Shown one piece after another: positions 56,717 to 64,000 of a DNA stretch of 64,000 nt; within the stretch, counting starts at the first letter, position 1, and every line of letters starts with the position of its first letter. The translations under genes were made by a program, and so were the position numbers. This stretch comes from Chaetorhynchus papuensis (Eukaryota; Chordata; Aves; Passeriformes; Rhipiduridae). The notes under the pieces were generated by a model, which made no database searches, was not told the DNA's origin, and was given only the letters and a program-made list of their open reading frames with translations. The stretch lies in NCBI GenBank assembly GCA_013396525.1, contig VWYX01000784.1, forward strand, positions 121,021 to 185,020, written 5' to 3'.

Positions 56717-57834
56717 AGGTTAAGCATTGGTAAAGGAACACTGCACATAAGCATTGCTGGAAGGAAATTAAGATGTAAATACAGCTGTAATTAAGACATC
56801 AATTAACACGTGGTGACTTCCATCCCTGCACAGGAATGGGGCTTATGGTCAGTGCATTACACATTGTTTTTCCCTAGCAAAGCTTGGGGTTATCCAGTTT
56901 TTTGGGAATAAGGGAAATATTCTTCATCAGGAGCAGCGCACAGAATTCCCTCCGAGGCAGCATCCGCCCTGCGAGCAGTCTGAGCCTCATTAGATCCTTA
57001 CAGAAATTACCAGGAGCAGAAGAGCATTACAGATTTACAGTAAAATGTCCTTTTTTTTTTGCCACAGAATTCCATTCTCCACGTGAGCAGCGCTTCCTCG
57101 CTGCGGGGAACAAGCCCAGGGCCCGGTTGGCAGCAGCAGGGACACCCAGCCTAGGAAAGAGATGATACCCTGGTGTTGACATCAGAGCTTTCCTGTTGTG
57201 CAGAGATTCCATCACCACCCGGAGAGGGAGGAGGGGATTTCTGGGAAAAGCTTTGTTTCAGAGAAATCACAGAAAACAACCCAAAAGAGCCATTGTTTGC
57301 ACATGCCACTTCGTAGGCAAAGCGCTGCTAACAGTGAAAATTCACCGTTGGCTGCAACAGATCCACCACAGAAAGTAGATTCACCTGTAAGTAAAAATAC
57401 CGTTGTGGTAAATGTGAAAGCAATAAAAAAACCCCAAAAACCAAGTTCACTGTCCTTTTCTACTACGGCTTTTTCAGTTTTTTTATCTTCTGTGCAAATT
57501 AAAAGCAGCTTTATGTCAGAAGCAAGGGCTGGTCTGGAAGTCTGACCTGTGCACACCGTCCGTCCAGATTATGGAAAAGGAAAGACACACATTGAGGGTG
57601 GTGTCAGAAAGAAATAGGATGTTTTGCAAACCCCAGTATGTTTAGAACATCTTTTATCCAGCAAAAGAAAATGTTCTGTCAGAAGATGAAGGGGAAAGAG
57701 GTTTCTGCTTGAGTGATTGTATTAGGAAAACAGTCATTGAAGGAGACAGTGGAATCAGCAGTATAAACAAGTGGCAATGCAGTTATTGCAGCTGTAACTG
57801 ATATTTTATGTTGAGGAGTATAAATCCATACCTC
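56717..57834 (-). other. 3' UTR of the CR1/CR2-like gene
   Basis: Non-coding stretch from the stop at 57835 to the poly(A) signal. It is AT-rich with no repeat recognised. Confidence 0.5.
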
Positions 57835-57916
57835 CTATGGAAGACATGAGCCTTTCTGTTCAGTTGCTGGGTTCAGGGGGGTTCTGCAATTATAGTTTTC
57901 ATACGTACGATAATAG
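57835..57916 (-). CDS. CR-like last exon (cytoplasmic tail, stop)
   Basis: Acceptor TCTTTTTCACGTAG|CTATT. It enters in phase 2 and encodes GYYRTYENYNCRTPLNP... to GSCLP, then TAG. Four tyrosines lie in the first nine residues. The tail differs from human CR1 and CR2 tails as I know them. Confidence 0.88.
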
Positions 57917-60900
57917 CTACGTGAAAAAGAAGAAAACAGTGAATTGCTTTGTAAAAGAACACTCACTTTTCCTTTAGGAAATAAAAGCTTGAAATAAAAT
58001 GACATAACCACACCATGAGTTCCAGGTTGTATCACTTGCGAGCCTGAGCTGAAGGTAAAAACTTACAAGGCCCAGGCACAGTGAGGCAAATATTTCAAGT
58101 GTTATCAAGTGTATAGAGCTCGGGACTTGGCAACAAATGACAGGAACAAACAGCCAGAAGCTGCCTTACCCTTCCTTCTGCTTGGAAATGATTTTCCAGA
58201 CAATGCCTGCCCCCAGGAGCAGCAGAACTCCCGCAGCTGCCACTCCTGAGGGAGAAGAGCCCTGGTTATTCTCCCTGTGTGTGTGAAAAGCACACGAAAT
58301 ACACAGCAGGCTGTGCCCCTGAGGCCACTGGCCTCAAATGCAGAACGTTTGTGAGCTGCTTACCTAGGCCCACTGACCCAGACTTGGGGGACGCTGCAGG
58401 GAAGGAAAAACAGAGAAATCAGCAAATTAATCTACCAAAATACAGCATTTCTCAACTGTCCCTAATCGCTTTACCAGCAAACCTTTTGGAATCATGGAAT
58501 GGTTTGGATTGGAGGGAGTTTTAAAGCTCATCCAGTTCCAGTCCCCTGCCATGGCAGGGACACCTTCCGCTGTCCCAGGCTGCTCCAAGCCCCGTCCAAC
58601 CTGGCCCTGGGCACTGCCAGGGATCCAGGGGCAGCCACAGCTTCCCTGTGCCAGGATATCACTGCCAAGACCCACAGATTTCTTAAACCCACACCCCTGT
58701 ATACTTCTTTTTAAACACAGACAGGCGTTTGCATGTTTCAAATGCATTTATATGTTTCTGTTTGATCTTTGCTTCGTTCCCATTCCACTCACTCAGTTTA
58801 CAGGCTGGCACGGGAGGGTCCCAGCTGAAATCCTCTTGGCACTGGGTGTGACTGATGCCTTCCAGCGTGTAACCATCCTCACATTCAAGAGTGATGTTAG
58901 TCCCTGAGCGATAAGTATTTCCTTTAATGGCTTTTTTAACACCTTGGACATCCGGGAATTCACATCTTATCTCTGAAATTGGAAGCAATAAAAAGAGGAC
59001 ATTTAGAGGAAGCACAAAATATGAGAAGCACAGCTGTGAGTTATTTAGGACATTGCTCTCGAAGTCCTTCTGAGTGTAGCCAGGAATTAATTCCTTTCTT
59101 TGTGGCCGCAGAAGTGCCTCAGTCCCACGTGTGATTCCAAACAACAGAGGAAGCAGACTCACCTTTGCACTGAGGGAGGGGCTGGCTCCAGGCTCCCGAT
59201 GCCGTGCAGCTGATGAAAGCATTCCCGACCAGTGAATAACCAGGATTGCAGCTGTAGGACACAGCAGCTCCATAGGGAAAGGTGTCAGAGGTGTTGCCTT
59301 TGAGCCTCCCATTGGTGATGTTCGGAGGCTGCAGACATTTCACAGCTGGAAAGTCGGGCAGAGACAAACAACAGGATGCTGAAGGAGTGACTGAGGCACT
59401 GTCCCTCTGCAGCCTTTTCTGTTCCCTTTGAATTTCTTCTCCTGGACTCAGCAACCCGGACCCCTGTAACTCCAGCAGGCTTTGGAAAGGCTAAAAACCT
59501 GAGCTCGTTCTTATCACGCATTCTGTACCCAGATTTAGACCTTCTGCAAACCTTCCCCTAAGGCAAGACTTGTTAAATGTCCTTTGTTCTTAGCTCTCTG
59601 CAGCCAAACACACCTTGACAGACGGGAGGGGGATGGCTCCAGGCTCCAGATGGTGTGCAATAAATGGATGCTGTCCCCAGGAGAGAGAAGCCAGGCTCAC
59701 AGATGTAGTTTACAGATGTTCCCGGAGTAAAAACTGCTTCTGCTGGGCCACGGAAAGACCCGTGGGTGATATCTGCAGGCTTGGAGCAGCGCAGCACTGA
59801 AAACAGAGACGTGCAGATCAAAACAGAGCTCAGAGAGGCAAGAGGGAAAGCTTCTGGGGAAGGCTGAACGCTCCCTCCCACAGCAGTGACTCCAACAGCC
59901 CTGCCCAACCCTCTGCAAAGTTCCCTCAGAAAAGCAGGACAGGTAGGGAGGAGGAGTTAGTGATTAGTAAATCAAATCTTGCCTCTTCAGGTAAGAGACC
60001 TACCTGGCTTTGTGGTGGTACCAGGACGGTGATAACGTTCTGCCACTCCGTCTAGATGCAGCACTGAGAGTTTAAAAACGTGGTTGAGCAAATAAAATGC
60101 ACAAATTTACCTTTATTCCCCATCACCCCTCTGTTACATTCCCAGGAAAAAATTCACTCCTCTCGGATCGTCAGTGTCCGGAAGCTACCAAATTCTTCAC
60201 TTCCAGGGAACGGAGAGAATGTGGGTTATGGCTTGCAACAAGCAGTGTGAGAAAGTGCAAATCGTGCCAATACTTACAGCGTTACCCAAGCCCTGGCTCA
60301 TCTCCTGCGTGTGAAGAGAGGCGTAAACGAAAGGAAAGATTTCTGCTTTCTCATTAAAGCAGTTGGAGCAAACAGGAAAAATAAAACCAACTTTGGCTTT
60401 GGTGAGTGGGCAGGAGAAACCAGGAGGAATGTGCAATCCTGACAAGCCCCAGTGCTGATTCTTACCCCGCTCACAGACGGGTACGGGTGGGTGCCACCTC
60501 CCGTCCCCTCGGCACCGGGACGTGGGGTGGCCCCGCAAGGTGAAGCCCCTGTGGCACTTGAAGGTGACAGAGTCCCTGTAGGTGTAGCGGGGCTTAGGGG
60601 CAGTCACCCTCCCGTTGTGGATCTGTGGGGCTGGGCACACCACCCCTGAAAGAGAAATTCGCATTTAGGGGTACAAAGCCACGTGATGTTGTCATTAACA
60701 CATCCTGAAGTCAGAGGAGTTTCACAGGCAGTACTTAGAGACTCAGAAAAGAATTTCAAGAACTGAGGGGTTTTTAGTACCACAGTGTTATTTATATAAA
60801 CATGGGTTTGTGCCTATAAACAGAGTAGTACAAATACAGTCTAATAAAGACATGAAATGGGGTAGAAATCTGTCAGTACTGTCGTTCTCATGAATGCTTT

Positions 60901-63632
60901 ACTGTCCCAACCTCATGCCTTCCAAAGCAATTCCATCTGAAGGAAAGACTGATTGCAATGATCAACCCTTGCAAAACGTCCTTGTGCTTTGGGTAACAGT
61001 ACAGCATTTGGAAGATTCCACTTCAATCTTACTCAAAATCCCTCTCTTCTACTAAAAAACACTTTTCTTCCTTGATTTCTTATTTATGGTTGTGAAACAA
61101 AAGGGACAAGTCCCTGCAGGCATCTCACAGCTCTCCAGTCTGCATTGCTGTGACAAATCAAAAGCTTACATCTGGAAGATTTTTAGAAGAAACCAAACAT
61201 GCAAGCATAAAAAAAAACTATCCCAGAGGAATGTTATGCTTTAATAGTATTATTCCTGTAATTCTATTTATTTAAAGGAAATGCTTTTTCATTCCAAGGA
61301 CTTAATTTGGCAGTTCTGGCCCCGATCTAGTGGTGACCTACTTACTCTGGCAGGTGGGAGGCAGACCAGTCCATGCAACATCTCGTCCCAAAACCTCACA
61401 TCTCCTGTGGGACTGTCCAGCCAGTCTGTACCTGGAGGTACAGAGAGAGAAATATCAGCTCATGCCAAGTCCTTCAGCTTGGATCTTGCACTCCCCAGAG
61501 GTTTCCTTCTGCAGCCTCCTGATTCCAGCTGATCACCAAGGTTCCTCTGCTGGTTTGACACGTGGGAATGAAGGACGCCAAATTCCTTCTTCCCAGATCC
61601 AGGAGGAGCAACACTGGTCCCAAAAACTCTGGGTTAGGTTGGTCAGGTGCTAAATCAGGACCCAGCTGATCTCCAAAGGCTGGAGCCTCCTTGCAGCACG
61701 GGCTTGCTCCCACTCTCAACTCCTGCTCGAGGCCGTCTGAGAAGGAAAACTGAAACTGGTTTGCAAATTAACCTATTGAGGACAGGAGGGAAAAATGAGA
61801 CAATTCTCCCTCTCTGGAGCAGGCAACTATGGCGAAATTGGAACCAAAATAACAATTCTGGTCTGCTGTGGGAGAACAGCTGTGCAGAGGAGCTGCACAG
61901 CTCTGATCCTTTACCCAACACCAGACTCAGACACGGAGTCAGCAAAGGCAGCGTGGGACTCACCCTTCGTCACACGTGTGGCTCACGGTTGACCCAAAAA
62001 GGAGATCAGTCAGAACAACAACTCTGCCATTCCTGGGGGTTTCTGGGTATTTACATTGCTTCCCTGGGAAAGAACAAGGCTGAGTTTAAACTCGTCCCTT
62101 GCAGCTGTGTAACACACTATGAGAAGGTATCTTAAGGTTCTGTCCAAGCTCTGACACCAATAAAGCTGTGATTTTGAAAAGGCCCAAAGCGGCCCAGACC
62201 ATGTGACGAGTAAAGCCATGTACGAATCTTTTCTTCAAAAATTGCTCTGAGAAACCCACAAAACAGACAATTTCCAACAACCAACACCAAACTGATGGAG
62301 CTATTCACTTTTACAGAACTCTAGGGCTTCAGACCACGTGCGGTTTTGGAGGCACGTCAGAGTTTGGGGCACTCCGTGGCGTTTCGAGTGTCCCGGCCGG
62401 CAGCTGTAGCGCACCGTGTCCCCAACAGCAAATTCCAGCCGAGTTTTGTATTCCTTGGTTAGCTCAGCAAAGGTGAGGTTTGGAGGTGCACCACAGCCAC
62501 CTATCAGGGGAGAAAACATAGGGAGAAACGGGGCTGTCAACAACAGAAGTTGTTTTAAAATGCACTTTGAGTGTGTACAGATACAAATTTAGGTGCAAAA
62601 TGGGTAAAAAAAAGGGGAGGGTGAAGGACTCAGAATTTTGGGAAGGGTGAGGATGAGTCCTACAGGCAGGAGCACCCAGACTACCCGTAAGTCCAACCTT
62701 AGAAGCGCAGTGTACCTGCACACCGAGGGAGAGGGAGGCTCCAGTTGCCAGAGTCGGTGCAGTAGATGGATGCCTCTCCCAGCAGGCTGTAGCCAGGCTC
62801 ACAGCTGTAGTTCACAGCCATCCCAGAGGGGAAAACCTCCAAGTCCTGGCCGTCGTGGTTTCCTTTGTCAATATTTGGAGGTGAAGGGCAGTGCAGCACT
62901 GAAGAGAGAGGACAAAACAGAACAGAAAAGGGCAAGGCTGAGATACTGGGACAGGCTGGGGAAGTTGGGGTTGTTCAGTCTGGAGAAGAGAAGGCTCTGG
63001 GGAGATCTCAGAGCCCCTTCCAGTGCCTAAAGGGGCTCCAAGAGAGCTGGAGAGGGACTTTGGACAAGGGTCTGAAGCGGGGATGGCTTCCTACTGCCAG
63101 AGGGCAGGGATGGATGGGATATTGGGAAGGAATTCTCCCTGTGAGGGTGAGGAGGCCCTGGCACAGAGTGCCCAGAAAAGCTGTGGCTGCACCGCCCCTG
63201 GACATGTCCAAGGCCAGGCTGGACAGGGCTTGGAGCAGCCTGGGATGGTGGAAGGTGTCCCTGCCGTGGCAGGGGTTGAGATGAGCTGATTTTACGCTCC
63301 TTTAACTCAGTGTCATAGGAAAAGAATCACCATTTTCAGGAGTCTGCCCAAACCCTCCAGAGGAGGGAGCGGTAAAGGAGAAATTACGAGGCTTCATCAC
63401 ACAACAATTTAAACAAATTAGAAGCATCTGCAAAACTTACGTTTGCAAAACTCCTGGGCTTCAGACCACGTCAGATTTTCAAGACATGTGATGGTTGGTG
63501 ATATCTGTGGCTGCTCCACATATCCAGGCCAACAAGTGTAGTTCACAGTCATCCCAACAGGAAACTCAGTCTGATTTTTGTATTCCTCACTTAGCTCAGC
63601 AAATAACAACGGTGTTGGTGTGCCACAACCGG
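57835..63632 (-). CDS. CR1/CR2-like complement receptor, 3' part (13 exons, 575 aa, partial)
   Basis: C-terminal part of a long SCR-chain receptor, expected to bind C3b/C4b fragments at the cell surface. Coding exons in transcript order: 63632-63441, 62898-62716, 62500-62309, 62063-61964, 61431-61346, 60645-60466, 60063-60004 (tentative), 59796-59614, 59345-59163, 58972-58793, 58393-58364, 58245-58170, 57916-57835. Seven SCR modules each keep four cysteines and the final Trp; one is split at phase 2. A 10-residue linker, a membrane exon and a 27-residue tyrosine-rich tail follow. The order a-type SCR, split b-type SCR, further SCRs resembles CR1 long homologous repeats. Its place next to the CD46-like gene matches CR1/CR1L/CD46 in human. 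CR1 versus CR2 cannot be decided without the 5' end. Exons upstream of 63632 lie outside the window or were not visible. Confidence 0.85.
58170..58245 (-). CDS. CR-like transmembrane exon
   Basis: Acceptor TTCTCCCTCAG|GAGTG and donor GAAGG|GTAAGG, leaving in phase 2. It encodes GVAAAGVLLLLGAGIVWKII, then SKQKEG: membrane helix followed by a basic stop-transfer. Confidence 0.9.
58364..58393 (-). CDS. CR-like 30-bp linker exon
   Basis: Acceptor TTCCCTGCAG|CGTCC and donor CCTAG|GTAAGC; phase 1 at both ends. It encodes TSPKSGSVGL, a Ser/Gly linker between the last SCR and the membrane. Confidence 0.75.
   Translation of the reverse strand, partial: RPPSLGQWA
58487..58655 (-). repeat. CR1 LINE 3' fragment in an intron of the CR-like gene
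   Basis: Antisense on the + strand: GAATCATGGAATGGTTTGG, CCCCTGCCATGGCAGGGAC, CCCCGTCCAACCTGGCC and CCAGGGATCCAGGGGCAG, in order. On the gene's strand it is therefore in sense orientation. Confidence 0.92.
58793..58972 (-). CDS. CR-like SCR exon (last SCR)
   Basis: Acceptor CTTCCAATTTCAG|AGATA and donor CTGA|GTGAGT, phase 1. It encodes EIRCEFPDVQGVKKAI..., ITLECEDGYTLEG, HTQC and WDPPVPAC; four cysteines and one NIT sequon. Confidence 0.93.
59163..59345 (-). CDS. CR-like SCR exon
   Basis: Acceptor CGACTTTCCAG|CTGTG and donor AAAG|GTGAGT, phase 1. It encodes AVKCLQPPNITNGRLKG..., YSCNPGYSLVGNAFISC and WSQPLPQC. Complete SCR with an NIT sequon. Confidence 0.93.
59614..59796 (-). CDS. CR-like SCR exon
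   Basis: Acceptor GTCTCTGTTTTCAG|TGCTG and donor CAAG|GTGTGT, phase 1. It encodes LRCSKPADITHGSFRG..., CEPGFSLLGTASIYC and WSHPPPVC. It is closely similar to the SCR at 62716-62898, suggesting repeat-unit duplication. Confidence 0.93.
60004..60063 (-). CDS. Possible 60-bp linker exon of the CR-like gene
   Basis: Acceptor AAACTCTCAG|TGCTG and donor CCAG|GTAGGT, open and phase 1 at both ends, giving 20 residues with TTTKP at the end. It lies between two confident SCR exons. The pyrimidine tract is only fair. If spliced, it inserts a Thr-rich hinge inside the SCR chain; if not, the flanking SCRs still join in frame. Confidence 0.4.
60466..60645 (-). CDS. CR-like SCR exon
   Basis: Acceptor AATTTCTCTTTCAG|GGGTG and donor CGGG|GTAAGA, phase 1. 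It encodes GVVCPAPQIHNGRVTA..., FKCHRGFTLRGHPTSRC and WHPPVPVC. Complete SCR. Confidence 0.93.
60646..61345 (-). other. Intron of the CR-like gene
   Basis: 0.7 kb between the split SCR and the next SCR. No exon or repeat recognised. Confidence 0.5.
61346..61431 (-). CDS. CR-like split SCR, second half
   Basis: Acceptor CTGTACCTCCAG|GTACAG and donor CAGA|GTAAGT; enters in phase 2 and leaves in phase 1. It encodes YRLAGQSHRRCEVLG and WTGLPPTCQ. Same architecture as CD46-like exon 4. Confidence 0.92.
61964..62063 (-). CDS. CR-like split SCR, first half
   Basis: Acceptor TTCTTTCCCAG|GGAAG and donor GAAGG|GTGAGT, phase 1 to phase 2. It encodes KQCKYPETPRNGRVVVL..., then HTCDEG. It is a close relative of CD46-like exon 3 and of the b-type SCR of CR1 repeats. 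Confidence 0.92.
62309..62500 (-). CDS. CR-like SCR exon (a-type)
   Basis: Acceptor TCCCCTGATAG|GTGGC and donor AAAA|GTGAAT, phase 1. It encodes GCGAPPNLTFAELTKEYK..., YSCRPGH, LTCLQNRTWSEALEFC. About 56% identical by eye to the SCR at 63441-63632, ungapped over 62 residues. Confidence 0.93.
62716..62898 (-). CDS. CR-like SCR exon
   Basis: Acceptor CTCTCTCTTCAG|TGCTG and donor GCAG|GTACAC, phase 1. It encodes LHCPSPPNIDKGNHDG..., CEPGYSLLGEASIYC and WSLPLPRC. Complete SCR with NYS and NWS sequons. Confidence 0.93.
62935..63322 (+). repeat. CR1 LINE 3' fragment (388 bp, longest here)
   Basis: Sense on the + strand: GTTCAGTCTGGAGAAGAGAA, CCTAAAGGGGCTCCAAGAGA, TCTCCCTGTGAGGGTGAGGA, GGCTGGACAGGGCTTGGAG and GGTGTCCCTGCCGTGGCAGG occur in order. 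It covers the CR1 3' part including the end of ORF2 and the 3' UTR. It lies antisense within an intron of the CR-like gene. Confidence 0.95.
63441..63632 (-). CDS. CR-like SCR exon (a-type, first visible)
   Basis: Acceptor TGTTTCCTGGCAG|CCGGT and donor AAAC|GTAAGT, phase 1. It encodes GCGTPTPLLFAELSEEYK..., YTCWPGY, ITCLENLTWSEAQEFC. Four cysteines, Trp and two N-glycosylation sequons. No earlier exon could be found between it and the window edge. Confidence 0.93.
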
Positions 63633-64000
63633 CTGCCAGGAAACAAAATGGGCATGAGAACTGTGTCCTTGGCTGTGAGATGCAATTAAAGAGGAACAGG
63701 TGCATTGATAGGCACTGCTGAACTCCAAGTTATTAAAGTACCTTCTATGCAGTCTGACATTTGTCTGCATCAAATAGCACTCAGCATGTAAGGACACAGG
63801 CACCAATTTATATGCTCTTAAAAAAAAACCCTAAATAAAACAATGCTCCCAAAAACAGTTTGGCCAGCATGATGCCTTCACACATCTTTGGGCTGTAGAG
63901 CAGAGAAATCTTTAATTTCAGTATTTAGAACAACCAAGCCTGCCTCCTTTTGGGAAACTTGAGCAATGCCAGCAGCTAATTCCCAGTGCCACCAAAGTGA
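63633..64000 (-). other. Intron of the CR-like gene at the window edge
   Basis: No exon recognised. The gene continues beyond the window, because the first visible exon enters in phase 1 and has no signal peptide. Confidence 0.6.

Noticed and set aside
1..64000. tRNA genes, CRISPR arrays, operons, prokaryotic systems
   Set aside because: None seen. Spliced genes, CR1 elements and animal miRNAs show this is vertebrate nuclear DNA.

Overview
This window looks like bird nuclear DNA, probably from a passerine. It contains many short 3'-end fragments of CR1 LINE retrotransposons, in several cases ending in the typical AACCCAAACCATTCTATGA-like tail. Introns are compact, CpG-rich minisatellites are common, and one assembly gap (N run, 19948-20293) interrupts a CpG-rich repeat. 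The gene order CD34 - miR-29b-2/miR-29c - CD46-like - complement-receptor-like matches the human 1q32 block, read in the opposite direction.

Layout. (1) 1-14.24 kb: complete CD34 gene on the + strand, with a TATA promoter, eight coding exons giving 376 residues, and a 1.7-kb 3' UTR. The introns hold three tandem repeats and a CR1 fragment. (2) 14.24-43.29 kb: no convincing protein-coding gene. This stretch holds CR1 fragments, GC-rich promoter-like islands (about 18.1-19.95 kb, 26.9-28.3 kb and 33.1-35.2 kb), the assembly gap and AT-rich non-coding DNA. It probably carries the promoter and early exons of the miR-29b-2/29c host lncRNA. (3) 43.29-44.37 kb: the miR-29b-2 and miR-29c hairpins on the + strand, with a CR1 fragment between them. 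(4) 45.46-55.8 kb, - strand: a complete CD46-like membrane complement regulator of 11 exons and 451 residues, with signal peptide, six SCR/CCP modules, transmembrane segment and short tail. (5) 56.7-64 kb, - strand: the 3' part of a second, larger SCR receptor of the CR1/CR2 type. Seven SCR modules, a possible linker exon, a transmembrane exon and a tyrosine-rich tail are visible, and its 5' end lies beyond the window.

The genes relate as follows. CD34 is a sialomucin of haematopoietic progenitors and endothelium. The two - strand genes belong to the regulators-of-complement-activation (RCA) cluster, whose SCR chains bind C3b/C4b. The miR-29 pair represses extracellular-matrix and epigenetic-regulator mRNAs and is transcribed from its own host RNA between the two. 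Exon models were built by hand from splice sites and reading phase. Every internal junction uses GT-AG and keeps phase, so the three protein models are internally consistent, but no transcript evidence was available. No previously undescribed system with strong support was found. The best leads are a reciprocal Cys/Tyr change in the last two SCRs of the CD46-like protein, a tandem repeat carrying CCAAT boxes with a nearby perfect heat-shock element upstream of miR-29, and a possible alternative terminal exon of CD34.
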